Source: Fodinibacter sp963695175
GTDB taxonomy: Bacteria; Actinomycetota; Actinomycetes; Actinomycetales; Dermatophilaceae
DNA: 64,000 nt
Direction of reading: 5' to 3'
Assembly (NCBI GenBank): GCA_963695175.1
Contig: CAVOGG010000003.1
Span: 186,001 to 250,000 of the forward strand
Below are positions 25,731 to 33,768 of the stretch, one piece after another. Each line of letters starts with the position of its first letter. Positions within the stretch are counted from its first letter, which is position 1. The notes under the pieces are model-generated. The model was not told the origin of the DNA. It ran no database searches and was given only the letters and a program-made list of their open reading frames with translations. The position numbers and the translations under genes were made by a program.

Positions 25731-25742
25731 ACCCGCGCGCCG

Positions 25743-25764
25743 CTGACCGGTCCGCGTCGGTCAG
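25743..25764. terminator. Short hairpin between convergent genes
   Basis: CTGACCG and CGGTCAG flank an 8-nt loop between the acidic-protein stop and the aldo/keto-reductase stop. A modest stem without a U-tract. Confidence 0.4.
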
Positions 25765-26705
25765 GTGTGGTCGACCGACACCTCGTCCAGGGCGTGCACG
25801 ATCTGCTCGGGCAGCTCGACGTCCTCGGCCTCGAGCAGTGCCGCCAGCTGGGTCAGGGTGCGGGGGCCGATGATCGGCGCGGTGACACCGGGCCGGTCAC
25901 GCACCCAGGCGAGGGCGACGACGGCCGGGGCCACGCCGAGACCACCGGCAGCGGTGTGCACCGCCTCGACGACGCCCCGGGTGTGGTCCCCCACGTGCCG
26001 CCCGGCGAAGCGCGCGAACTCCTCGGACGCCAGCCGCGAGTCCGCGGCCACGGTGGTGCGGTAGCGCCCGGCCAGCACCCCCCGTCCGAGCGGTGACCAC
26101 GGCAGCAGCCCGAAACCCAGCGCCGCCGCGGCATCCACGAGCTCGCGCTCGGGCGTGCGTGCGACCAGGCTGTACTCGACGGAGTTCGCGACCAGCGGTA
26201 CACCGGAGGCCGCGAGCAGCGACATCGTGCGCGCCGCCTGCCAGCCGACGTGGTTCGAGACCCCGACGTAGCGGGCCCGGCCGGACTCGACCGCCCAGAC
26301 CAGCGCGCTCACCGTCTCCTCGATGGGCGTGTGCTCGTCCCAGGTGTGGGCGAGCCACACGTCGACGTGGTCGGTGCGCAGCCGGCGCAACGAGGTGTCG
26401 AGCTGGTGCATCAGCGCGCGGCGCGAGCAGTCGACGACCCGGCTCCCGGTGGCCCGGCTGATGCCCGACTTGGTGACGAGCACGACCTCGTCGCGGTCGG
26501 GCCCGTCGAGGAGGTCGCCGAGCAGGTCCTCCGCCGCGCCCCCGGCGTACCCGTGCGCGGTGTCGACCAGGGTGCCACCGGCGGAGCGGAAGGCCGTGAG
26601 CAGGTCGCGGGCGTCCTCGGGGGAGGTGCGGGTGCCCCACGCCATCGTGCCGAGGCCGAGCCGCGAGACGGCCAGGCCGGAGGTGCCGAGGCGGCGGGTC
26701 AGCAT
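25761..26705 (-). CDS. Aldo/keto reductase
   Basis: 314-aa NADPH-dependent carbonyl reductase: GLGTMAWGTRTSPEDA at the start; catalytic tetrad DTAHGY (Asp, Tyr), VTKSG (Lys), WLAHTWDEHTP (His). C-terminal cofactor segment APIIGPRTLTQL. The ATG at 26705 has TAGGGT 7 nt upstream. It is divergent from the LLM oxidoreductase gene, only 42 bp between starts. A much longer upstream open frame is not coding. Confidence 0.93.
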   Translation of the reverse strand: MLTRRLGTSGLAVSRLGLGTMAWGTRTSPEDARDLLTAFRSAGGTLVDTAHGYAGGAAEDLLGDLLDGPDRDEVVLVTKSGISRATGSRVVDCSRRALMHQLDTSLRRLRTDHVDVWLAHTWDEHTPIEETVSALVWAVESGRARYVGVSNHVGWQAARTMSLLAASGVPLVANSVEYSLVARTPERELVDAAAALGFGLLPWSPLGRGVLAGRYRTTVAADSRLASEEFARFAGRHVGDHTRGVVEAVHTAAGGLGVAPAVVALAWVRDRPGVTAPIIGPRTLTQLAALLEAEDVELPEQIVHALDEVSVDHT

Positions 26706-26712
26706 GGCGGCG

Positions 26713-26718
26713 ACCCTA
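26713..26718 (-). promoter_or_regulatory. -10 element of aldo/keto reductase
   Basis: TAGGGT on the minus strand, 7 nt before the ATG. Confidence 0.5.
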
Positions 26719-26734
26719 TCGCCCGGCCTCTCGC

Positions 26735-26740
26735 TACCGT
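26735..26740 (+). promoter_or_regulatory. -10 element of LLM oxidoreductase
   Basis: TACCGT, 7 nt before the ATG at 26748; with the previous element it makes a divergent pair within 42 bp. Confidence 0.45.
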
Positions 26741-26747
26741 GGGCGCC

Positions 26748-27803
26748 ATGCGGCTGGCGATCTCCTGCGGTTACGCGGGCATGGGACTGGGAACGGACAC
26801 GCTCGACCTCGTGCAGGAGGCGGAGCGCCTCGGGTACGCCCAGGCCTGGGTGGCGGAGGCCTACGGGTCCGACGCCCCGACGGTGCTCGCCTGGCTGGCG
26901 GGGCAGACCACGTCGATCGGGCTGGGGGCCGGCGTCATGCAGATCCCGGCGCGCACCCCGGCGATGACGGCGATGACCGCCGCCACGCTCGACACGCTGT
27001 CCGGTGGACGGTTCCACCTGGGTCTCGGGGTGTCGGGTCCGCAGGTCAGCGAGGGCTGGCACGGGGTGCGCTTCGCGGCTCCGCTGGCGCGCACCCGCGA
27101 GTACGTCGACATCGTTCGGATGGCGCTGCGCCGCGAGAAGGTGGCGTATGCCGGGTCGCACTTCACGCTGCCCCTCCCGGACGGCCCGGGGAAGGCGTTG
27201 CGGCTCACCATCCGGCCGCCCCGCGCCGACCTGCCGATCTACCTCGCTGCCGTCGGGCCGCGCAACCTGCGCCTGGCCGGCGAGGTGGCTGACGGCTGGC
27301 TCGGCATCTTCCTGTCGCCGGAGCACTCCGCCGACCAGCTCGCCGCCGTGCGGGCCGGGCGCGAGGCGGTTGGCGCCGGTACACCGGGCGACCCGATGGC
27401 GGGCTTCGACGTCGTGGCGTCGGTGCCCGTGGTCGTCACCGACGACCTCGAGGCGGCCCGGGCGGCCCTGGCCGACTACACCGCCCTGTACATCGGCGGG
27501 ATGGGCAGCCGTGAGCAGAACTTCTACAACGCCCTGGCCCGACGGATGGGTTTCGAGGAGGCCGCGGACACCATCCAGGACCTGTACCTGGCCGGGCGGC
27601 CGCGGGACGCGGCGGATGCCGTGCCGTTCGACCTCATCGACTCCACCGCCCTGATCGGGCCGCCCGAGCGGATCGCCGAGCGGATCGGGCGGTACGCGGC
27701 GGCCGGGGTCACCACGATCAGCGTCGCCCCGTACGCGGCGACCACGGCCGAGCGCGCCGCGGTGCTGGGCGCCGTGGCGGACGCGCTGGCCGGGCTGGCC
27801 TGA
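26748..27803 (+). CDS. LLM-class F420-dependent oxidoreductase
   Basis: 351 aa: MRLAISCGYAGMGLGTDTLDLVQEAERLG, the MTAATLDTLSGGRFHLGLGVSGPQVSEGWHG region characteristic of the 5,10-methylenetetrahydromethanopterin-reductase-like branch, and LPIYLAAVGPRNLRLAGEVADGW. It likely uses F420; substrate unknown. The start is set by the TACCGT element 7 nt upstream; upstream frame extension is non-coding. Confidence 0.9.
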   Translation: MRLAISCGYAGMGLGTDTLDLVQEAERLGYAQAWVAEAYGSDAPTVLAWLAGQTTSIGLGAGVMQIPARTPAMTAMTAATLDTLSGGRFHLGLGVSGPQVSEGWHGVRFAAPLARTREYVDIVRMALRREKVAYAGSHFTLPLPDGPGKALRLTIRPPRADLPIYLAAVGPRNLRLAGEVADGWLGIFLSPEHSADQLAAVRAGREAVGAGTPGDPMAGFDVVASVPVVVTDDLEAARAALADYTALYIGGMGSREQNFYNALARRMGFEEAADTIQDLYLAGRPRDAADAVPFDLIDSTALIGPPERIAERIGRYAAAGVTTISVAPYAATTAERAAVLGAVADALAGLA

Positions 27804-27821
27804 CATCGGGCCGCCTACACC

Positions 27822-27827
27822 TAGGCT
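27822..27827 (+). promoter_or_regulatory. -10 element of uppP
   Basis: TAGGCT, 8 nt before the GTG start. Confidence 0.5.
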
Positions 27828-27835
27828 GTCGGCTC

Positions 27836-28699
27836 GTGCCCGTCGAACTCAGCTACGTCCAGGCCCTCGTCCTCGGCATCGTCGAAGGACTCACCGAGTT
27901 CCTCCCGATCAGCTCCACCGGGCACCTCACGATCGCCGAGCAGCTGCTCGGCCTGCCGGTCGACGACCCGGGCATCACCGCCTACACCGCAGTCATCCAG
28001 ATCGGCGCGATCGTCGCGACGTTCATCTACTTCGCCGGGAAGATCGCCCGCCTGTTCATGGCCTGGGTGCGTGGTCTCACCTCCGCCGAGGCGCGCGAGG
28101 ACAAGGACTACACCCTCGCCTGGGCCGTGATCGTCGGCTCGCTCCCGGTGGGCATCGTCGGCTTCCTGGCGCGCGACTTCATCGAGACCACCCTGCGCAG
28201 CCTGTGGGTGGTCGCGTTCGCCCTCATCCTGTGGAGCGCGGTCATCTGGGTCGCGGAGCAGCGGCACGACGTCCTCGAGAAGCGCGGCATCCAGCGCGGC
28301 GAGCACGACATCACCGTCATCGACGGCCTGGTCATCGGTCTCGTGCAGGTCTTCGCGCTCATCCCGGGCGTCTCCCGCTCCGGCGCCACGATCTCGGCCG
28401 GCCTGATGCGTGGCGTCAACCGGGTCACCGCCACGGAGCTGTCGTTCTTCATGGCGATCCCGGCACTGACCGCGGCCGGCCTGTTCGAGGCGGCGAAGGG
28501 CAAGGACGACCTGGTCGGGCTCGGCCTCGGGCCGATGCTGCTCGGCATCGTCGTGGCGTTCGGCACGGCCTACGCCTCGATCGCCTGGCTGCTGCGCTTC
28601 GTCGCGAGCAACTCGCTGCGCCCCTTCATCTGGTACCGGATCGCCCTCGGCCTGGCCGTCATCGTGGCCCTCACCGCCGGGTGGATCACCGCCACCTGA
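27836..28699 (+). CDS. uppP: Undecaprenyl-diphosphatase
   Basis: 287-aa integral membrane enzyme that dephosphorylates undecaprenyl diphosphate to recycle the lipid carrier for peptidoglycan (BacA; bacitracin resistance when overproduced). Signature EGLTEFLPISSTGHL at about 16-30 and PGVSRSGATISAGL at about 180-193, the two catalytic segments. It starts with GTG; no neighbour is functionally related. Confidence 0.96.
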   Translation: MPVELSYVQALVLGIVEGLTEFLPISSTGHLTIAEQLLGLPVDDPGITAYTAVIQIGAIVATFIYFAGKIARLFMAWVRGLTSAEAREDKDYTLAWAVIVGSLPVGIVGFLARDFIETTLRSLWVVAFALILWSAVIWVAEQRHDVLEKRGIQRGEHDITVIDGLVIGLVQVFALIPGVSRSGATISAGLMRGVNRVTATELSFFMAIPALTAAGLFEAAKGKDDLVGLGLGPMLLGIVVAFGTAYASIAWLLRFVASNSLRPFIWYRIALGLAVIVALTAGWITAT

Positions 28700-28777
28700 C
28701 CGGATGCCGGTGCCCCTTGCGCCGGTCGTGCGCCACACTGAGGTGCTCACCCCTTGCCGACGTTGAAGGGGGTCGAT

Positions 28778-29152
28778 GTGCTGACCACGAGCGACGTGAT
28801 CGCCTTCGCCGCCACGACCGACCTGGCCCGGGCGCGCCTGTTCTACGAGAGCCGTCTCGGCCTGACGGTCCGGGACGCGAACGACTACGCCTGCGTGCTC
28901 GACGCCCACGGCACGATGCTGCGCGTCACCGCCGTCGCCGAGGTCGCCCGCCCCGGGTACACCGTGCTCGGCTGGCGGGTCACGGACATCGGGGCGACCA
29001 TCGCCGACCTGCGGTCGCGGGGCGTGGTGTTCGCGCGGTACGACGGCATGGACCAGGACGACCAGGGGGTGTGGACCACTCCGAACGGCGACCGGATCGC
29101 CTGGTTCACCGACCCCGACGGGAACGTGCTGTCCCTCACCCAGTTCGCCTGA
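28778..29152 (+). CDS. VOC/glyoxalase superfamily protein
   Basis: 124 aa. beta-alpha-beta-beta-beta fold: VIAFAATTDLARARLFYESRLGLTV, then WFTDPDGNVLSLTQF at the end (metal-site Asp/Glu positions are partly non-canonical). I choose GTG 28778 because GAAGGGGG sits 5 nt upstream; a TTG at 28754 would add eight residues. Possible isomerase or resistance-type protein; no substrate can be named. Confidence 0.85.
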   Translation: MLTTSDVIAFAATTDLARARLFYESRLGLTVRDANDYACVLDAHGTMLRVTAVAEVARPGYTVLGWRVTDIGATIADLRSRGVVFARYDGMDQDDQGVWTTPNGDRIAWFTDPDGNVLSLTQFA

Positions 29153-29194
29153 CCGGGCTGCCCCGGCCGAGCCGCGCGAGCCGGTGGCGGGTGG

Positions 29195-30208
29195 TCAGAG
29201 CCAGCCGCTGCGCTTGAACGCGCGGTACAGCCCGCCGCAGATCAGGCCCATCAGCGCGAGGACGACGAAGTAGCCGTAGCGGAACTCGCCGTCACCGAAG
29301 CGGACGCTGGCCGTGAGCTCGGGCATGTAGTCGAAGTTCATGCCGTAGATGCCGGCGATCATCGTCGGCACCGCGGCGATGGCGACCCACGCCGAGATGC
29401 GCCGCATGTCGGTGTTCTGCTGCACGGTGATCTGTGCGAGGTGGGCGCCGAGCACGTCGGTGAGCAGCCGGTCGTAGGACTCCACGTGGTCGATCACCGC
29501 CTGCAGGTGGTCGGAGACGTCGCGGAACTGCAGGCGCAGCTCGGGGTCGGTCACGTGCGAGCTCTCGTCCTCGTGCAGTGCCATCAGCGGCGCGGCCAGC
29601 GGCGCCGTGGCACGGCGGAACTCGAGCACCTCGCGCTTGAGCCGGTAGATCGTCGAGGAGTCCATGTCGGCACCGGAGAACACGGCGGTCTCGATGTCGT
29701 CGAGGTCGGACGACACCTCGCCGTCGATGAGCGTGTAGTTGTCGACCACGCCGTCGACGATGCTGTGCAGCACGCCCATCGGGCCACGCTGCAGCAGCAG
29801 CGGCTCGGACTCGAGCCGGTGGCGCAGCCCCGCGAGCGGCCCCGCCTCACCGCGCCGCACCGTGACGAGGAACCGGTCGCCGACGAAGCACATCAGCTCG
29901 CCGGTCTCGATGTCGGAGGACTGCTCCACGTAGCGCAGCGGCTTGAGCACGACGAAGACGCTGGTGTCGTAGAGCTCGACCTTGGCGCGCTGCCGACCCT
30001 GGATGGCGTCCTCGACGGCCAGGGGGTGCAGCTGCAGCTCCTTGTTGACCTCGTCGAACTCGGCCTGGGTCGGGTTCTTCAGCCCGATCCACAGGAAGCT
30101 GCCGGGCGAGCCGTGCTCGCGCAGCGCCGCGAGCTCGTCACTGAGGTCGCCGCACGGGCGTCGCTCGCCATCGACATAGATGGCCTGGTCCACGATCACG
30201 ATCGCCAT
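29195..30208 (-). CDS. corA: CorA-family magnesium/cobalt transporter
   Basis: 337 aa. A cytoplasmic domain with IQGRQRAKVELYDTSVFVVLKPLRY, long helices, then two C-terminal membrane helices with the pore signature YGMNFDYMPE and a basic C-terminus (RAFKRSGWL). The pentameric channel takes up Mg2+. I use ATG 30208 (MAIVIVDQAIYVDG); the longer frame to 30427 encodes an Arg-rich, non-conserved extension that overlaps the promoter region of the divergent phosphatase. Confidence 0.93.
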   Translation of the reverse strand: MAIVIVDQAIYVDGERRPCGDLSDELAALREHGSPGSFLWIGLKNPTQAEFDEVNKELQLHPLAVEDAIQGRQRAKVELYDTSVFVVLKPLRYVEQSSDIETGELMCFVGDRFLVTVRRGEAGPLAGLRHRLESEPLLLQRGPMGVLHSIVDGVVDNYTLIDGEVSSDLDDIETAVFSGADMDSSTIYRLKREVLEFRRATAPLAAPLMALHEDESSHVTDPELRLQFRDVSDHLQAVIDHVESYDRLLTDVLGAHLAQITVQQNTDMRRISAWVAIAAVPTMIAGIYGMNFDYMPELTASVRFGDGEFRYGYFVVLALMGLICGGLYRAFKRSGWL

Positions 30209-30281
30209 TGTGTCCCCAGCGGCACGTCGAGCTGTGACCCCCCGCCGCGCAATGGTCCGTCGCCACCTACAGTGGGCTCTC

Positions 30282-30974
30282 GTGGCCATCGTCCTGCTCC
30301 TGCGGCACGGGCACTCCACCGCCAACGCGCAGGGCGTGCTCGCCGGGTGGACCGAGGGAGTTGGACTGACCGACACCGGCCGTGAGCAGGCCGCCAGGGT
30401 GGCCGAGCGGCTCGGCCCCCTGACCATCGCCCGCGCTTTCTCCAGCCCGCTCCAGCGGTGTCTCGAGACGGCATCCGTGGCGTTGGCCGGTCACGACGTC
30501 GACCGCGACGACCGGCTGGGGGAGTGCCACTACGGCGGCTGGACCGGTCGCTCGCTCGCCGACGCCGCAAAGGAGCCGCTCTGGCGGGTCGTGCAGGACG
30601 ACCCCGGGTCGGCGACCTTCCCGCCGGATGACGTGTACGCCGCCGAGTCACTCACCCAGATGGCCGAGCGGGTGGTCGGCGGGGTGCGGGCGCTCGACGC
30701 GCAGGTCGAGGCCGAGCACGGCCCCCATGCGGTGTGGGTGGCGGTCAGCCACGGCGACCCGATCAAGGCCGTCGTCGCGGAGGCTGTGGGTGCGGGCCTA
30801 GCCGGCCTGCAACGGGTGCGGGTCGACCCGGGCTCGCTGACCGCCGTGCACCTCAGCGAGAACCGGATGGTGCTGCTCGCGAGCAACACCGTGCAGGGCG
30901 ACCTCGCGCCGCTCGTGACCCGGCCGGCGCATGCCCCGGCCGGTGACTCCGAGGTCGGTGGAGGGGCCGGCTGA
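30282..30974 (+). CDS. Histidine phosphatase (MSMEG_4193-type phosphoglycerate mutase-like)
   Basis: 230 aa, branch 1 histidine phosphatase: LLLRHGHSTANAQGVLAGW (catalytic His), FSSPLQRCLETA, second His in VAVSHGDPIKAVVAEAVG. GTG 30282 is preferred: family members start just before the RHG motif and TACAGT is 8 nt upstream. An in-frame ATG 30 nt further up is less likely. Substrate unknown. Confidence 0.88.
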   Translation: MAIVLLLRHGHSTANAQGVLAGWTEGVGLTDTGREQAARVAERLGPLTIARAFSSPLQRCLETASVALAGHDVDRDDRLGECHYGGWTGRSLADAAKEPLWRVVQDDPGSATFPPDDVYAAESLTQMAERVVGGVRALDAQVEAEHGPHAVWVAVSHGDPIKAVVAEAVGAGLAGLQRVRVDPGSLTAVHLSENRMVLLASNTVQGDLAPLVTRPAHAPAGDSEVGGGAG

Positions 30975-30986
30975 TTGCCCGGGGCC

Positions 30987-31011
30987 CTTGTTGCGAATAA
31001 TGTGCAACAAG
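30987..31011. promoter_or_regulatory. Perfect inverted repeat, Nur-like operator upstream of ECF metal transporter
   Basis: CTTGTTGC and GCAACAAG flank a 9-nt centre (GAATAATGT). Its core TTGC-N9-GCAA matches the TTGCnn-N5-nnGCAA layout of the streptomycete nickel repressor (Nur) box. It lies 28 nt before the first transporter start and 12 nt past the previous gene. No cobalamin riboswitch elements are visible. Binding of Nur is inference. Confidence 0.55.
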
Positions 31012-31038
31012 AGACCTCGACCGGCAAGGAGCTAGCGC

Positions 31039-31728
31039 GTGCACGTCCCAGACGGCTTCCTCGATGCCCCGACGTCGGTCGGTACGGCCGTCGTCGCCAC
31101 GGGTGTCGTCGCGGCCTGCCTGGTGCGCTCGTCCCGCCACGAGCTGACCGACCGCTCGGCGCCGCTCGCCGGGCTGGTCGCCGTCTTCATCTTCGCCGCC
31201 CAGATGGTCACCTTCCCGGTGGGGGCGGGCACGTCGGGCCACCTCCTCGGTGGGGTGCTTGCTGCCGTGCTGGTCGGCCCGGCCACGGCGACCCTGTGCC
31301 TGACCGTGGTGATCACCGTGCAGGCGTTCCTCTTCGCAGACGGCGGAGTGAGCGCGCTCGGCACCAACGTGCTGCTGATGGGCGTGGTGGCGGTGTGGAT
31401 CGGCTACGGGGCCTTCCGGGTGGCCCTGGCGCTGCTGCCCCGTCGGCTCTCCAGCGTCAGCCTCGCGGCCGGGGTGGGCGCGTTCGTCTCGGTCCCCGTG
31501 GCCGCGCTGGCGTTCGTGGGCCTCTACGCCGTCGGTGGTGCCGCCCCCATCCCGCTCGCGTCGCTGGCGGCCGTCATGACCGGCTGGCACGTCGTCATCG
31601 GCATCGGTGAGGCCGTCATCACGGTGCTCGCGGTGTCGAGCGTCGTCGCCGCGCGGCCGGACCTCGTCCACGGCGCCCGCGGCCGCCTGCCGGTGCTCGA
31701 GCTGCGCACCCCGGAGCCGGTCGCGTGA
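31039..31728 (+). CDS. ECF transporter substrate-binding membrane protein, CbiM/NikM type
   Basis: 229 aa starting MHVPDGFL, the hallmark of CbiM/NikM, where the N-terminal Met-His binds Co2+ or Ni2+. Then QMVTFPVGAGTSGHLLGG and six or more membrane helices. It is the S-component in a four-gene M-N-Q-O operon; the next start overlaps its stop by 4 nt. GCAAGGAG precedes the start. Nickel rather than cobalt is favoured only by the Nur-like operator. Confidence 0.9.
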   Translation: MHVPDGFLDAPTSVGTAVVATGVVAACLVRSSRHELTDRSAPLAGLVAVFIFAAQMVTFPVGAGTSGHLLGGVLAAVLVGPATATLCLTVVITVQAFLFADGGVSALGTNVLLMGVVAVWIGYGAFRVALALLPRRLSSVSLAAGVGAFVSVPVAALAFVGLYAVGGAAPIPLASLAAVMTGWHVVIGIGEAVITVLAVSSVVAARPDLVHGARGRLPVLELRTPEPVA

Positions 31729-32030
31729 GCACCCGCCGCCTCGTGGTGCTCGGGCTGCTCGTGAGCGCCCTGGTCGCCGGCGTGCTGTCGTTCTACGCCT
31801 CGGGCCACCCGGACGGGCTGACCCACGTCGCACAGTCCCTCGGCTTCTCCGGGACGGCCCGCAGCTCCGCCGCGTCGGGCTCACCGCTGGCCGGCTACTC
31901 GGTCGCGGGGGTGCACGACGCCCGGCTCTCCGGCGGGCTCGCGGGGCTCATCGGGGTTGCCGTGGTCGGGCTGCTCATGGGTGGGGTCGTGCTCCTCCTG
32001 CGGCGCCGGTCGCCGCAGAGCGAGGACTGA
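31725..32030 (+). CDS. PDGLE-domain protein (CbiN/NikN-like accessory subunit)
   Basis: 101 aa with an N-terminal membrane helix, the GHPDGLTHVAQSLGF segment (PDGLE family) and the SPLAGYSV..DARLSGGLAGLIG region with a second helix. Such small subunits are required with CbiM/NikM for metal loading. Overlaps the upstream gene (GTGA). Confidence 0.88.
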   Translation: MSTRRLVVLGLLVSALVAGVLSFYASGHPDGLTHVAQSLGFSGTARSSAASGSPLAGYSVAGVHDARLSGGLAGLIGVAVVGLLMGGVVLLLRRRSPQSED

Positions 32031-32031
32031 G

Positions 32032-32793
32032 GTGGGCTCGGGGCCTACGGAGCACCTGCACGTCGACGGCACCACGCCGCTGCACGCGATGCCGGCGCAC
32101 GCCAAGCTGGTCGGCCTGGTCGCCTTCGTGCTGCTCGTCGTCTCGGTGCCACCACAGGACCGCCTGGCCCTGGTGGCGCTGCTCCTCCTGGCGGTGGGCG
32201 TGCTGTGGAGCACCCGGGTGCCCGTGCGTCACCTCCTGCCACGGCTGGCCGTCGAGCTGCCGTTCGCGGTGTTCGCGGTGCTGCTGCCGTTCGTCGCCGT
32301 CGGCCCAACGGTCGAGATCGGCCCGTTCACGGTGTCGCAGAGCGGACTCGACGCGGCGGTGGCGCTGCTGCTCAAGGGCACCTGCGGGGTCGTCGTGGCC
32401 GTCGCGTTCGCCGTGACGACCCGACCGCGCGACCTCGTGCGGGCCCTGCAGCACCTGCGGGTGCCCGACACCCTCGTGACCATCGCGGGGTTCATGGTGC
32501 GCTACGTCGACGTCGTCGGCGACCAGATGCGCCGGATGCGCGTGGCCCGGGCGTCGCGCGGCTTCACCGCCCGCTCGCTGCGGGCGTGGCCGCCGCTGGC
32601 GGCGAGCACGGGCGCGCTCTTCATCCGCAGCTACGAGCGCGGCGAACGGGTGCACCTGGCGATGGTCAGCCGCGGCTGGTCGGGCCGGATGCCGGTCACC
32701 GCACCGCTCGTCGCGACCCCCGGTCAGTGGGCGCTCGCCCTGGCGCCCGCCGCGGTCGCCGCCGTGGTCACGCTGGGGGTGCGGCTCGGATGA
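32032..32793 (+). CDS. ECF transporter transmembrane T component, CbiQ type
   Basis: 253 aa. LHAMPAHAKLVGLVAFVLLVVSV, membrane helices, and the cytoplasmic coupling motifs with Ala-Arg-Gly (VARASRGFTARSLRAW and MVSRGWSGRMP) that contact the ATPase. GTG 32032 directly follows the previous stop with GAGGA as ribosome site. It couples ATP hydrolysis to the S-component. Confidence 0.9.
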   Translation: MGSGPTEHLHVDGTTPLHAMPAHAKLVGLVAFVLLVVSVPPQDRLALVALLLLAVGVLWSTRVPVRHLLPRLAVELPFAVFAVLLPFVAVGPTVEIGPFTVSQSGLDAAVALLLKGTCGVVVAVAFAVTTRPRDLVRALQHLRVPDTLVTIAGFMVRYVDVVGDQMRRMRVARASRGFTARSLRAWPPLAASTGALFIRSYERGERVHLAMVSRGWSGRMPVTAPLVATPGQWALALAPAAVAAVVTLGVRLG

Positions 32794-33533
32794 GCGTCCC
32801 GGTCCTGCAGCTGCGCGGCGTGGCCTACGCGTACCCCGGTGGTCACCAGGCCCTGTTCGGCGTCGACCTGCACGTGCACCCGGGGGAGCGGGTGGCCCTG
32901 CTCGGCCCGAACGGGGCCGGCAAGACGACGCTCGTGCTGCACCTCAACGGGATCCTGACGCCGGGTGCCGGCAGCGTCACCGTCTCGGGGCTGCCGGTCA
33001 CCGACGCGAACCTGCTCGAGGTGCGACGTCGCGTGGGCATCGTCTTCCAGGACCCCGACGACCAGCTGTTCATGCCGACCGTGCGCGACGACGTGGCGTT
33101 CGGGCCGGCCAACCTCGGCCTGCGCGGCCCCGAGCTCGAGGCGCGGGTCGTGGAGGCGCTCGACCTCGTCGGGGTGGGCGACCTCGCCGACCGGGCACCA
33201 CACCACCTGTCCTTCGGCCAGCGCCGCAGGGTCGCCATCGCGACCGTGCTGGCGATGCGGCCGGAGATCCTCGTGCTCGACGAGCCGTCGTCGAACCTCG
33301 ACCCGGCGTCTCGACGCGAGCTGGCCGGCATCCTGCGCTCGCTCGACGTCACGGTGCTCATGGTCACCCACGACCTGCCGTACGCCGTCGAGCTCTGCGA
33401 GCGCGCGGTGGTGCTGTCGCAGGGCACGGTCGTCGCGGACGGCGCGACCCGCGAGGTGCTCGGCGACGCGACGCTCATGGCGCGCCACCGCCTGGAGCTG
33501 CCCGTGGGGTTCTCGATCCAGGGTGGTGCCTGA
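32790..33533 (+). CDS. ECF transporter ATPase, CbiO type
   Basis: 247-aa ABC ATPase: LLGPNGAGKTTL (Walker A), IVFQDPDDQLFMPTVRDDVAFGP (Q-loop typical of CbiO/EcfA), LSFGQRRRVAIA signature (Phe for the usual Gly, common in CbiO) and LVLDEPSSNLDP. Start ATG overlaps the T-component stop by 4 nt. It completes the M-N-Q-O transporter. The gene ends 2 nt before the truncated beta-propeller remnant. Confidence 0.93.
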   Translation: MSVPVLQLRGVAYAYPGGHQALFGVDLHVHPGERVALLGPNGAGKTTLVLHLNGILTPGAGSVTVSGLPVTDANLLEVRRRVGIVFQDPDDQLFMPTVRDDVAFGPANLGLRGPELEARVVEALDLVGVGDLADRAPHHLSFGQRRRVAIATVLAMRPEILVLDEPSSNLDPASRRELAGILRSLDVTVLMVTHDLPYAVELCERAVVLSQGTVVADGATREVLGDATLMARHRLELPVGFSIQGGA

Positions 33534-33535
33534 CG

Positions 33536-33768
33536 TGACGCAGCTGTGGCTCTCCGGCCGATACAGCTCGCGCGTCCACGTCCTCGACACGACGACAGGC
33601 AAGCTGTTGACGTCGATCCGCGTCAACGCGGGCCCGGATGGGACGGCCGTCTGGCCACAGCCCAGGTCCTACTCCTTGGTTGTCGCCGCCATTCCAGTTG
33701 CGGACCCGGACCCGGACCCGGCAAAAGGCATCCGGCGAGCTCGCCCCGCCGTCGTGGCTAGCTCGTGA
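33536..33768 (+). pseudogene. 3' remnant of YVTN/YncE-type beta-propeller gene
   Basis: A 77-codon frame opens with TQLWLSGRYSSRVHVLDTTTGKL and continues SIRVNAGPDGTAVWPQPRSYSL, one blade of a YVTN beta-propeller in the wording usual at the C-terminus of such proteins (GPHGLxVWPQPGRYSLGHTG). Blades upstream are absent because cbiO ends 2 nt earlier, and after SYSL the sequence loses similarity and runs into a GGACCC triplet repeat and the 3' end of the minus-strand permease. It is probably a truncated relic rather than a working gene. Confidence 0.6.
33702..33719. repeat. Tandem hexamer (GGACCC) x3
   Basis: Three exact copies in the degenerate end of the beta-propeller remnant, near the presumed junction with the ABC-exporter segment. 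Confidence 0.6.

Noticed and set aside
25767..26096. Plus-strand frame within the aldo/keto reductase
   Set aside because: Antisense shadow; no start signal or conservation.
30975..31038. Cobalamin riboswitch before the CbiM-like gene
   Set aside because: The 64-bp spacer is too short and carries an inverted repeat rather than a B12-box.
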